A stretch of DNA of 64,000 bases, taken from NCBI GenBank assembly GCA_017592665.1, contig JAGFNW010000015.1, forward strand, positions 124,001 to 188,000, written 5' to 3'. Made by a program: the position numbers and the translations under genes. Each line of letters begins with the position of its first letter. Within the stretch, counting starts at the first letter, position 1. Source of the DNA: Streptosporangiaceae bacterium NEAU-GS5 (GTDB lineage: Bacteria; Actinomycetota; Actinomycetes; Streptosporangiales; Streptosporangiaceae). A model generated the notes under the pieces. It was not told the origin of the DNA. It saw nothing but the letters and a program-made list of their open reading frames with translations, and searched no databases. Positions 54,821-62,134 of this stretch are shown here, in pieces.

Positions 54821-54849
54821 TGTTTAGCACTCTACCCCATCGAGTGCAA
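54821..54849 (-). promoter_or_regulatory. groEL promoter
   Basis: On the minus strand TTGCAC (54849-54844) and TAAACA (54826-54821) are 17 bases apart. Transcription would begin about ten bases before the CIRCE element, so the operator lies in the leader and the extra half-site overlaps the -10 region. Confidence 0.5.
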
Positions 54850-54906
54850 GCGCCGCCCATTCTGACCAGGTCGGACCACTTTCGCGTGTGTACTGCCGAC
54901 ATGACG

Positions 54907-54941
54907 AAGGCCTGATCCAAACGCGGGATGGACCAGGCCTT
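54907..54941 (-). terminator. Hairpin after the cspA-like gene
   Basis: AAGGCCTG (54907-54914) and CAGGCCTT (54934-54941) pair perfectly, with the inner TCC/GGA extending the stem over a bulge. It lies 23 bases beyond the gene's stop. There is no U-run, so it is a weaker terminator candidate. Confidence 0.5.
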
Positions 54942-54964
54942 GCCACTACATGTCCTTGACGGGG

Positions 54965-55165
54965 TCAGACGGCCCGGACAGCCTCCGCCTGCGGGCCCTT
55001 CTGACCCTGAGTGATGTCGAACTCAACCCGTTGGCCCTGTTCGAGCGACTTGTAACCGTCCATCATGATTGCTGAGTAATGGACGAACACGTCCTTACCA
55101 CCGTCTACCGCGATGAAGCCGTAGCCCTTGTCCGCGTTAAACCATTTGACGGTGCCCTGCGCCAC
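54965..55165 (-). CDS. Cold-shock protein, CspA type
   Basis: The 66-residue protein is a single cold-shock domain ([29 protein letters not shown] split into [15 protein letters not shown] and DVFVHYSAI), with RNP1 KGYGFI and RNP2 VFVHYS. GTG 55165 follows AGGAG. It binds single-stranded RNA/DNA and melts secondary structure. A long leader without a gene (55166-55486) precedes it, as is usual for cspA transcripts. Confidence 0.95.
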   Translation of the reverse strand: MAQGTVKWFNADKGYGFIAVDGGKDVFVHYSAIMMDGYKSLEQGQRVEFDITQGQKGPQAEAVRAV

Positions 55166-55486
55166 TTTCCGACTCCTCTTGCTGGGCTACGGGCCGCGCC
55201 CATTCCACCGCACAGCCCGTGACCGCCGATCCCGAGCATTCCCCCGGTTACGTCGATCGCCTCGACCATACCTGTAGGTTGCCCTGGCACAACAGAGTCA
55301 ATCTCCAAACTCATCCTTGACGTTCGCGGTTAGCTGAGCCGTGCAATTTCACCGACTGATTGGTTAGTTCGGAATTGCACCATATGCCATGGCACAGATA
55401 TAGCTTCGATAACGATAGAACCCCATGTCAACATGGAAACACCCACGCACCGTAGGAGTACGCGGGTGTCCAGAAGGCCCTACGGC
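55166..55486. other. cspA leader/promoter region with three inverted repeats, no gene seen
   Basis: This 320-base stretch holds a hexamer TTGACA on the minus strand (55431-55426) inside the palindrome CCATGT-CA-ACATGG (55423-55436), an 8-base inverted repeat GTGCAATT/AATTGCAC (55341-55348, 55373-55380) and the hairpin at 55439-55469. It is less GC-rich than its surroundings from 55320 to 55440. A structured 5' leader of cspA is the most likely content. Confidence 0.5.
55439..55469 (-). terminator. Weak terminator after the sulfur-carrier gene
   Basis: ACACCC(A)CG (55439-55447) and CG(C)GGGTGT (55461-55469) pair with one mismatch around a 13-base loop. On the minus strand it is followed by TTTCC. 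It should end the riboswitch-thrC-carrier transcript. Confidence 0.45.
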
Positions 55487-55762
55487 TCAGCCGCCGGCGA
55501 CCGCGGGGATCACGGAGATCTGCGCTCCGTCCGGCGTGGCCGTGTCCAGGCCGTCCGTGAAACGGACGTCCTCTTCCCCGACATAGACGTTGACAAAACG
55601 GCGGATCTTGCCCGTTTCATCGAGGATGCGACCGCCGATGCCGGGATAGTCGGCGTCCAGCTTGGAGAGCACTTCCCGGAGGGTGCCTCCATCTCCGGAG
55701 ACCTCGGCCGCGCCTCCCGTGTAAGTACGGAGAATCGTCGGGATCCGCACCGAAACGCTCAT
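55487..55762 (-). CDS. ThiS/MoaD-family sulfur-carrier protein
   Basis: The 91-residue beta-grasp protein begins MSVSVRIPTILRTYTGGAAEV and ends in the diglycine VAGG, which would be thiocarboxylated by an activating enzyme. It resembles CysO and the MoaD/ThiS carriers of the cysteine/methionine pathways, in that the middle part (RFVNVYVGEEDVRFTDGLDT) matches the CysO-type loop. It lies 19 bases after the threonine-synthase-like gene, with which it is cotranscribed behind a SAM riboswitch. This context argues for sulfur delivery to that enzyme rather than molybdopterin or thiamine synthesis. Confidence 0.85.
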   Translation of the reverse strand: MSVSVRIPTILRTYTGGAAEVSGDGGTLREVLSKLDADYPGIGGRILDETGKIRRFVNVYVGEEDVRFTDGLDTATPDGAQISVIPAVAGG

Positions 55763-55781
55763 TGCTCGCTCACTTTCTCAA

Positions 55782-57020
55782 TTAGTTGGCGAAAGCCGTA
55801 CGGAATGCGTCGAGAGACGGCCTGATTACCGCGGCCGGGCGCGCCGAGCCGGCCACCGCGTCGAGCGTCTTGAGGCCGTCGCCCGTGTTGAGCACCACGG
55901 TCTCGGCGCCGGGGTCGAGCACGCCCTGCTCCACGAGCTTGCGCAGCACCCCCACGACCACGCCGCCCGCGGTCTCCGCGAAGATCCCTTCCGTCCTGGC
56001 CAGCAGCCGGATGCCCTCGACCACCTGCTCGTCGGTGACGTCTTCCACCGCGCCGCCCGTGCGCCGCGCGATGTCCAGCACGTATGGCCCGTCGGCGGGG
56101 TTTCCGATCGCCAGCGACTTCGCGATCGTGTCGGGCTTGACCGGCTGGACCACGTCGTGACCCGCCTTGAACGCGGTGGACACCGGCGAGCAGCCGGCCG
56201 CCTGCGCCCCGAAGATGCGGATCGGCTTGTCCTCGACCAGGCCCAGCTTGATCAGCTCACGGAAGCCCTTGTCGACCTTGGTGAGCTGCGAACCGGACGC
56301 CACCGGGATGACGATCTGATCGGGCAGCCGCCAGCCGAGCTGCTCGGCGATCTCGTACGCCAGGGTCTTGGAGCCCTCGGCGTAGTAGGGCCGCAGGTTG
56401 ACGTTGACGAAGCCCCACTTCTCACCGAGCGGGTCGCCGATGAGCTCCGAGCAGAAGCGGTTGACCTCGTCGTACGTGCCGTCGATGCCGACCAGGCGGC
56501 CGCCGTAGACGGACGCCATGACGATCTTCGGCTGCTCCAGGTCGGCGGGGATGAACACACACGCGTCGAGCCCGGCGCGCGCCGCGGCGGCGGTCACGGC
56601 GCCGGCGAGGTTGCCGGTGGACGAGCACGACAGCGTGTGGAATCCGAAGGCGCGGGCCGCCTCGAGCGCGATGGCCACCACGCGGTCCTTGAACGAGTGC
56701 GTGGGATTGCCCGAGTCGTCCTTCACGTAGAGGGAGCGAAGGCCCAGCTCGGCGGCGAGATTGTCGGCCTTGACGAGCTTGGTCCAGCCGGGCTGGAGGT
56801 TGGGGTGGCCCGCGACGCCCGCGGGGACGGGGAGCAGGTCCTTGTATCGCCAGATGCTGGTCGGCCCGGCGGCGATCTGCTCGCGGGTCACCGTGCCGAA
56901 GTCGTACGCCACCTCGAGTGGCCCGAAACAGTCAAGACAGGCGAAGCTCGGACCGAGATCGTAGCGGGCGCCGCACTCACGGCAGGACAGGGCTACGGCG
57001 GGGCCAAAGTCATTGGGCAT
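55782..57020 (-). CDS. Threonine-synthase-like PLP enzyme, possibly O-phosphohomoserine-dependent homocysteine synthase
   Basis: The 412-residue fold-type II PLP enzyme has an N-terminal zinc ribbon (Cys13, Cys16, Cys28, Cys31), the PLP Lys111 in NPTHSFKDR, the SSTGN phosphate-cup motif, and LNTGDGLK near the C-terminus. By sequence it is a threonine synthase, which converts O-phosphohomoserine to threonine. Its context is unusual: a SAM riboswitch in front and a sulfur-carrier gene behind. This fits a variant that adds sulfur to O-phosphohomoserine to make homocysteine; such a route, with a ThrC-like enzyme and a carrier protein, has been reported from Streptomyces as I recall. Ordinary ThrC remains possible. 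Confidence 0.8.
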   Translation of the reverse strand: MPNDFGPAVALSCRECGARYDLGPSFACLDCFGPLEVAYDFGTVTREQIAAGPTSIWRYKDLLPVPAGVAGHPNLQPGWTKLVKADNLAAELGLRSLYVKDDSGNPTHSFKDRVVAIALEAARAFGFHTLSCSSTGNLAGAVTAAAARAGLDACVFIPADLEQPKIVMASVYGGRLVGIDGTYDEVNRFCSELIGDPLGEKWGFVNVNLRPYYAEGSKTLAYEIAEQLGWRLPDQIVIPVASGSQLTKVDKGFRELIKLGLVEDKPIRIFGAQAAGCSPVSTAFKAGHDVVQPVKPDTIAKSLAIGNPADGPYVLDIARRTGGAVEDVTDEQVVEGIRLLARTEGIFAETAGGVVVGVLRKLVEQGVLDPGAETVVLNTGDGLKTLDAVAGSARPAAVIRPSLDAFRTAFAN

Positions 57021-57035
57021 GGAAGCGAGGCCTTT

Positions 57036-57176
57036 CCCTCATCTTCGCCTGCGACCGCCTTGGCCACAGGCCGGAATTGGCACCTGTCCCGGCCGACCTC
57101 GTCATTGACTACGAGCGAAACCGGGAGGGTTGCCGGGGCTTCGCAGGGCCGGTCCCTCCACCCCTCTGGATGAGCA
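57036..57176 (-). promoter_or_regulatory. SAM riboswitch (S-box-like, SAM-I or SAM-IV)
   Basis: On the minus strand the leader contains the S-box core in order: CTCATCCAGAGGGGTGGAGG, GACCGGCCCTGCGAAGCC, CCCGGCAACC and AGGTGCCAATTCC. The 5' P1 strand CTCATC (57174-57169) pairs exactly with GATGAG (57043-57038). The 3' P1 strand runs into GAGGGAAAGG, the ribosome-site region of the downstream gene (ATG at 57020). High SAM should therefore hide the ribosome site and turn the operon off. SAM-I against SAM-IV was not resolved. Confidence 0.85.
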
Positions 57177-57254
57177 CGTATTCAGTTGTAGCTACGACTG
57201 TACCCGCGACTCCCCCGTGTCCGATTACCCGTCTCATTCAATGAGACGATCCGA

Positions 57255-57839
57255 TCAACGGCCGAGATATGCGTCGCCGAGAACGGCCTGGATGTATTTG
57301 CGGGCCTGGTGGATGCGGGACTTGGCGGTGCCGAGCGGGATGCCCAGCTGCTCGGCCACCTCGGCGTAGTCGAGCTGCACGATGTCGCGCAGGACCAGCG
57401 CCTGGGCCAGGTCGGGTTTGTCGGCCTCCAGCGCCTCCATGGCGTCGAGCAGGTCGAGCCGCGAGCCGGCGATCACGCTCACGCGATGCGGGTCGGGTCG
57501 CTGCTCGGGCAGCTCCTCGGCCTGCTCGGACGCGCGCCGCTTGAGCGAGCGATAGGTGGTGCGCGCGCAGTTGGCCGTCACGATGTGCAGCCACGTGCTG
57601 AACCGCGCCCGCCCCTCGAACCTGGCGATGTTGCGCGCCACCGCCAGGAGCGTGTCCTGGCAGGCCTCCTCCGCGTCCTGCCGATAAGGCAGCAGCCGCT
57701 CACAGTGCCGGAGCACGTCGGGCTCGATGCGGCGGAGCAGTTCGCCCAGAGCGCGGTGATCCCCCTGGGCGGCCTCACGGGCCAGCTCCTCGGTCGTCTC
57801 GTCCAGCGCCACGACCCCCATCCTATGGGCGCGGGTCAT
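57255..57839 (-). CDS. ECF-type RNA polymerase sigma factor
   Basis: The 194-residue sigma factor has region 2 (LLRRIEPDVLRHCERLLPYR, then ACQDTLLAVARNIARFEGRA) and region 4 (LRDIVQLDYAEVAEQLGIPLGTAKSRIHQA), with a variable linker that is rich in Pro and Glu. The start may be ATG 57839 or ATG 57821; the former is used here. No anti-sigma gene is adjacent; the next gene downstream, after the riboswitch, is unrelated. It is divergent, by only 20 bases, from a trehalose-6-phosphate synthase gene, so it may respond to osmotic or envelope stress. Confidence 0.9.
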   Translation of the reverse strand: MTRAHRMGVVALDETTEELAREAAQGDHRALGELLRRIEPDVLRHCERLLPYRQDAEEACQDTLLAVARNIARFEGRARFSTWLHIVTANCARTTYRSLKRRASEQAEELPEQRPDPHRVSVIAGSRLDLLDAMEALEADKPDLAQALVLRDIVQLDYAEVAEQLGIPLGTAKSRIHQARKYIQAVLGDAYLGR

Positions 57840-57846
57840 GTTTTAT

Positions 57847-57852
57847 TAATCT
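57847..57852 (+). promoter_or_regulatory. -10 element for a leaderless otsA transcript
   Basis: TAATCT fits TANNNT and ends seven bases before the GTG at 57860, in an AT-rich island (TTTTATTAATCTTCAAAGAG) between the divergent starts. No ribosome site precedes the GTG. A -35 hexamer would fall inside the sigma-factor gene and was not identified. Confidence 0.4.
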
Positions 57853-57859
57853 TCAAAGA

Positions 57860-59263
57860 GTGAGCACCCTGCTGGTGGCCTCCAACAGAGGGCCTGTCTC
57901 CTTCATCCTCGCCGACGACGGGGGACTGACCGTACGCCGCGGCGGCGGCGGCCTCGTGTCCGGCCTGTCCGACGTGGCCCGGGACTACGACCTGCGCTGG
58001 GTATGCGCGGCGCTGTCCGACGACGACCGGAGCGCCGTGCGCGCCGGTCGGCTCGACGACGGCGTCCGGATGCTGGACATACCGCAGGCCGTCTTCCACC
58101 GGGCCTACAACGCGGTCGCCAACTCGACCCTGTGGTTCGTCAACCACCTGCTCTACAACACGCCCACGGCGCCGCTGTTCGACACGCGGTTCTGGCGGGA
58201 GTGGGAGTCCTACCGGGAATACAACGGGGCGTTCGCGCTGGCGCTCGCCGAGGACGCGGCGCACGAGGCCCGGGTCATGATCCAGGACTACCACCTGACG
58301 CTGGCCCCGGCCATGCTCCGGATGGAGCGGCCCGACGTGCGCATCTCGCACTTCTCGCACACGCCCTGGGCCCCGCCCGAATACTTCTCGCTGCTGCCCG
58401 ACGACGTGGCCGCCGAGGTCCTGTCGGGCATCCTCGGGGCCGACCATGCGGGCTTCCTGGCCTGGCGGTGGGCGTGGGCGTTCATGGACTGCTGCGAGGC
58501 GATCCTCGGCGCCCGGGTCGACCGCGAGAGCCGTACGGTGACCTACGAGGACAGGACCACGCGCGTCGGGGTGCATCCGCTCGGCGTGGACGGCGACGCG
58601 CTCTGGGCGCGGGCCGCGGAGCCGGACGTCGAGTCCCACATGACGGCGATCAAGGAGCAGGTCGGCGACCGGCGGCTGATCGTGCGGATCGACCGCACCG
58701 AGCTGTCCAAGAACATCGTCCGCGGGCTCGCGGCCTACCGGGAGTTCCTGGCCGACCATCCGGAGTGGCACGGCCGGGTCGTGCACCTTGCCTTCGCCTA
58801 TCCGTCGCGGCACGACCTGCCCGAATACCGCGAATACACGGCCGCCGTGCAGCGCTGCGCCAAGGAGATCGAGGACGCGTACGGCACGGAGGAGTGGGAT
58901 CCGCTGATCCTCAACGTCAACGACGACTACCCGCGCTCGCTCGCCGCCTATCGGATGGCCGACGTGCTGCTGGTCAACCCGATCAGGGACGGGATGAACC
59001 TGGTGGCCAAGGAGGGGCCCATCCTGTCGCCGCGCTGCGCGCTGGTGCTGTCGCGCGAGGCGGGCGCGGCGGCCGAGCTCGGGCCCGACTCGCTGCTGGT
59101 CAATCCGTTCGACGTGTCCGGCACGGCGGCGGCGCTGCACCGGGCGCTGATCATGCCGGAGGACGAGCGCGCCGAGCGGGCCGCCCGCCTCCGCACGGCC
59201 GCGACAGCGCTTCCCCCGCAGCAGTGGTTCGCCGACCAGCTCGCCGCGCTGGATGCGACCTGA
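57860..59263 (+). CDS. otsA: Trehalose-6-phosphate synthase (GT20)
   Basis: The 467-residue retaining glycosyltransferase joins UDP- or GDP-glucose to glucose-6-phosphate. Visible motifs are SNRGPVSF at the start, RRGGGGLVSGL (nucleotide/acceptor loop), SHFSHTPWAPPEYFSLLP, VGVHPLGVD, RIDRTELSKNI and NPIRDGMNLVAKE (the C-terminal nucleotide-sugar site). The matching phosphatase is encoded in the same region on the opposite strand (61030-61803), separated by an MFS gene and a secreted protein gene. Trehalose protects against osmotic and drying stress. Confidence 0.93.
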   Translation: MSTLLVASNRGPVSFILADDGGLTVRRGGGGLVSGLSDVARDYDLRWVCAALSDDDRSAVRAGRLDDGVRMLDIPQAVFHRAYNAVANSTLWFVNHLLYNTPTAPLFDTRFWREWESYREYNGAFALALAEDAAHEARVMIQDYHLTLAPAMLRMERPDVRISHFSHTPWAPPEYFSLLPDDVAAEVLSGILGADHAGFLAWRWAWAFMDCCEAILGARVDRESRTVTYEDRTTRVGVHPLGVDGDALWARAAEPDVESHMTAIKEQVGDRRLIVRIDRTELSKNIVRGLAAYREFLADHPEWHGRVVHLAFAYPSRHDLPEYREYTAAVQRCAKEIEDAYGTEEWDPLILNVNDDYPRSLAAYRMADVLLVNPIRDGMNLVAKEGPILSPRCALVLSREAGAAAELGPDSLLVNPFDVSGTAAALHRALIMPEDERAERAARLRTAATALPPQQWFADQLAALDAT

Positions 59264-59335
59264 CCCGCTGATTGTCAGCACAAGGACGCCCGTTATCGTG
59301 AGTTTGGCCAGATTTTGCACTTAACGGGGGACTTG

Positions 59336-60514
59336 GTGACCACCACCTCGCCGGTGATCCGCCTGACCAGAGATCGGCCGACGTGGCTGGTCTACCTCCT
59401 TCTCGCAGTGTTCGCGACCTACTTCTACACCCTGAACGCGGCCGTCCCCACGATCCGGGCCGAGCTCAGCCTCACCCAGGCCCAGGCGGGACTGCACGGC
59501 ACGGCGCTGGCGGTCGGCGGCATCCTCTCCGGGATCACGCTGCCCTACATGTCGAGGAGATTCGGCCGGCGCGCGGTCGTCTGGGGCGGGACCGTCGGCA
59601 TCTGCGTGGCCATGGTGATCATCGCCGCGGGCCACGTGCTCTGGGCGACCCTGCTCGGATACGCGGTGGCGAGCGTGGCCGGGGCCTTCGCCCTCTACGG
59701 GAGCATGGCCGTGCTGAGCGACCACCACGGCCCGGCGGGGGCGTCGGCGATCACAGAGGCGAACGCGTTCGCGGTGATCGCGGGGATCGCCAACACGTTC
59801 GTCTTCTCACTGGCGTCCGGGTCGGTGCTGGGCTGGCGGGTCACACTGTTCGTGCCGATCGTGGGGGCGGCCGTGCTGGCCCTCGCGATGGGGCGGGTCT
59901 GGGTTCCCCCGGCCGAACCGGCGCCCGAGGACGCCGCCGCCACGGCCGCGCCGAAGGTCCGCGTGCCGTACGGCTGGCGCTTCCACCTGGCCGGCGCCGT
60001 GCTGCTGTGCTGCGTGGGGTTGGAGTTCTGCTTCAACCTGTGGGGCGCCGAACTGCTGCACCAGCGGACGGGGCTGTCGCTGGGAGACGCGGCCACCGGC
60101 CTGACCGCCATGATCATCGGGATCGCGATCGGCCGGTTCGGCGGGGCGCGGCTGGTGCTGCGTTACCCGCCGGGCCCGGTGCTGATCGCCTCGCTCCTGG
60201 TGACGCTGGGCGGCTGGGCGCTGTTCTGGGTCACCCCGGTGACCTGGCTGGCTTACGCCGGCCTGGTGCTGAGCGGACTGGGCCTATCGATGCAGTTCCC
60301 GCTGGCTCTGGCCCGCGTGCTCGGGGCTTCAGGAGGCCGGGCCGACCAGGCCAGCGGAGTGGCCGCGGCCTGGGCGAGCGTGGGCGCCGGGCTGGCACCG
60401 TTCGCGCTGGGCGCGTTCGGCGACGCGTTCGGCACCCACACGGCCTTCCTGCTGGCCCCCGGGCTCATCGTGCTGGCCGCCTGCGGGGTGCTCAGCTCCA
60501 GGACGCGTTCTTGA
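59336..60514 (+). CDS. MFS transporter (CynX/NimT-like)
   Basis: The 392-residue permease has twelve helices, starting RPTWLVYLLLAVFATYFYTL. Family landmarks are ITLPYMSRRFGRRAVVWGG after TM2 and the repeat in the second half. GTG 59336, directly after GGGGGA at short distance, is preferred to TTG 59315. Similar MFS proteins (CynX/NimT) carry organic anions or drugs; a link with trehalose is not evident. Its end overlaps the convergent secreted-protein gene by 23 bases. Confidence 0.85.
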   Translation: MTTTSPVIRLTRDRPTWLVYLLLAVFATYFYTLNAAVPTIRAELSLTQAQAGLHGTALAVGGILSGITLPYMSRRFGRRAVVWGGTVGICVAMVIIAAGHVLWATLLGYAVASVAGAFALYGSMAVLSDHHGPAGASAITEANAFAVIAGIANTFVFSLASGSVLGWRVTLFVPIVGAAVLALAMGRVWVPPAEPAPEDAAATAAPKVRVPYGWRFHLAGAVLLCCVGLEFCFNLWGAELLHQRTGLSLGDAATGLTAMIIGIAIGRFGGARLVLRYPPGPVLIASLLVTLGGWALFWVTPVTWLAYAGLVLSGLGLSMQFPLALARVLGASGGRADQASGVAAAWASVGAGLAPFALGAFGDAFGTHTAFLLAPGLIVLAACGVLSSRTRS

Positions 60515-61019
60515 GGATCGCGGCCAGGTTCTTGGTGCCGAACCGGTCGACGATCAGGATCTTCGAGGCCGGCAGATACCACTCGCGCTGGGTGAAGTGG
60601 CCCACCACCTTGCCGCTGTGGTTGGTGCAGGCGATCGGCCAGGCGCGGTAGTAGGCCTTGTGGCCCGGGCCGACCTGCTTCAGGCCCTTCACCGGAGTGC
60701 CGGCCGTGCCGATGTAGAGCTTCTTGTCGTACGGGCACGGCTGGACGTCGGTGGCCGGATAGAACGGCGCGTCGGGCGTGTAAGGCCGGAAGATCTCGTG
60801 GCCCATCTTGATGGCCTCCGGCCCGAGGACCTGGAAGCTGTGCTTGCCGGTCACCACGCGCTTCCAGTCGCCCTTTCCGGCGACCTTCCACGACGAGGGG
60901 ACGGTCAGGGTCAGCCCCTTGCGGAAGTGGAGGCCATGCGAGCTGGACGCCTGGGCGGCGGCCGCGGGGACCACGAGCGCGGTCACGGCGACGCCGGTGG
61001 CGATCATAGTGCGGAACAT
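60492..61019 (-). CDS. Secreted protein of unknown function
   Basis: The 175-residue protein has a signal peptide (MFRTMIATGVAVTALVVPAA, cleavage probably after AAAAQA) and a mature beta-rich domain with TLTVPSSWKVAGKGDWKRV, FRPYTPDAPFYPATDVQPCPYDKKLYIG and WPIACTNHSGKVVGH. Two Cys in CPYDKK and IACTNH contexts could form a disulfide. No family name came to mind; a similar secreted family is common in actinobacteria. It is convergent with the MFS gene and lies ten bases downstream of otsB on the same strand. Confidence 0.7.
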   Translation of the reverse strand: MFRTMIATGVAVTALVVPAAAAQASSSHGLHFRKGLTLTVPSSWKVAGKGDWKRVVTGKHSFQVLGPEAIKMGHEIFRPYTPDAPFYPATDVQPCPYDKKLYIGTAGTPVKGLKQVGPGHKAYYRAWPIACTNHSGKVVGHFTQREWYLPASKILIVDRFGTKNLAAILKNASWS

Positions 61020-61029
61020 GAGGCCGACT

Positions 61030-61803
61030 CTAAGAAGTCCGGATTGCAAAAGACTTGTCGAGTTCCTCCAGGAACGTGACCACTCCTGCCGGGCCGTCGA
61101 CCACCAGATCGGCCCGCTCCGCCAGAGCCGTGACCTCCGCCGAGCCGCTGCACACTTTCAACCCGGGCAGCCCGCTCGCCTCGACCGCGTCGAACGCCGC
61201 CAGGTCGCCGAGGTCGTCGCCGACGAAGATGACCGAGTCGGCCGTCTTCTCCCGCAGGAACGCCGTCAGCGCCTGGCCCTTGTCCATGCCCGGGGGCCGC
61301 AGCTCCAGCACATAGCGCCCCGGCTCGACCACCAGGCCCGCCTCGGCGGCCAGGCGCGCGACCGATTCGCGCAGCGCGTCGAGCGTGCCCTGCGGGTCGG
61401 GGCAGCGGCGCGTGTGCAGCGCCATCGCCTGCCCCTTGTCCTCGATGGACGCCTGCGAGGGCGCGAGCGCGGGCAGTGCCCGCCGCACGAGATCGAGGCC
61501 GGGATGCGGGGGCGGGGCCGTCAGCTTGCCGCCCGCCCAGCGCTCGCGGCCGTAGTGACCGAGGATGGTCAGGCCCGGCACGTCGGCGAGGCCGGGCCCG
61601 AGCTCGAGCACGGTCAGCGGCGGGCGGCCCGTGATGATCACGATGGCCCGCATCCACTCGCCCAGCCGCGCCAGGACGGGCGGGGCGCCGGGATGGATCC
61701 ACGCCTGCGCAGGATCGGCGACGATCGGCGACAGCGTGCCGTCGAAGTCGAGCCCGAGCAGAGCACGGGCCGGGTTGGCGATCACGGCCTCGAGAGCGGA
61801 CAC
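61030..61803 (-). CDS. otsB: Trehalose-6-phosphate phosphatase
   Basis: The 257-residue HAD phosphatase has motif I GLDFDGTLSP with Asp19 and Asp21, motif II IVIITGRPPL, a cap-domain stretch in ASIEDKGQAMALH and motif IV IFVGDDLGDLAAF. It removes phosphate from trehalose-6-phosphate. The GTG at 61803 is used; a TTG at 61809 overlaps the upstream stop (TTGA) and could also be the true start. It follows the DUF3263 gene in an operon and is placed about 1.8 kb from otsA on the opposite strand. Confidence 0.92.
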   Translation of the reverse strand: MSALEAVIANPARALLGLDFDGTLSPIVADPAQAWIHPGAPPVLARLGEWMRAIVIITGRPPLTVLELGPGLADVPGLTILGHYGRERWAGGKLTAPPPHPGLDLVRRALPALAPSQASIEDKGQAMALHTRRCPDPQGTLDALRESVARLAAEAGLVVEPGRYVLELRPPGMDKGQALTAFLREKTADSVIFVGDDLGDLAAFDAVEASGLPGLKVCSGSAEVTALAERADLVVDGPAGVVTFLEELDKSFAIRTS

Positions 61804-61805
61804 GC

Positions 61806-62060
61806 TCAAAAGCCTAGACGGCGCGCCGCCCGCTCACGCTGCCGGTCGGCCCTCATCTTGCGCAGCCGCTTGACCAGCATCGGGTCGGCCTCGAGCGCCT
61901 CAGGACGGTTGATCAGCTCGCTGAGCAGCTGATAGTAGCGGGTCGCCGAGATGTCGAAGGTCTCTTTGATGGCCTGCTCCTTGGCCCCCGCGTAGCGCCA
62001 CCACTGCCGCTCGAAGGCGAGCATGCGCTCATCCCGCTCAGTGAGGGGCTGAGGATCCAT
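61806..62060 (-). CDS. DUF3263-family protein
   Basis: The 84-residue protein starts MDPQPLTERDERMLAFERQW, continues AGAKEQAIKETFDISATRYY and ends in a basic helix (KRLRKMRADRQRERAARRLGF). The pattern of DUF3263 is a short helix-turn-helix with a positively charged C-terminus, suggestive of DNA binding. It is upstream of and overlaps otsB. Divergent from the SAM-hydroxide adenosyltransferase gene by 74 bases. Function unknown. Confidence 0.85.
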   Translation of the reverse strand: MDPQPLTERDERMLAFERQWWRYAGAKEQAIKETFDISATRYYQLLSELINRPEALEADPMLVKRLRKMRADRQRERAARRLGF

Positions 62061-62120
62061 GCGGCCATGCTAGACCCGCGAGACCCCACCCCGAGGCTGT
62101 TCAGGGTGGATTGCGGGACG

Positions 62121-62126
62121 TATGGT
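62121..62126 (+). promoter_or_regulatory. -10 element for a leaderless transcript
   Basis: TATGGT fits TANNNT and ends eight bases before the GTG at 62135, with no ribosome site between. TGTTCA, 17 bases further upstream, is a weak -35 candidate. Confidence 0.3.
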
Positions 62127-62134
62127 CACGTGGT

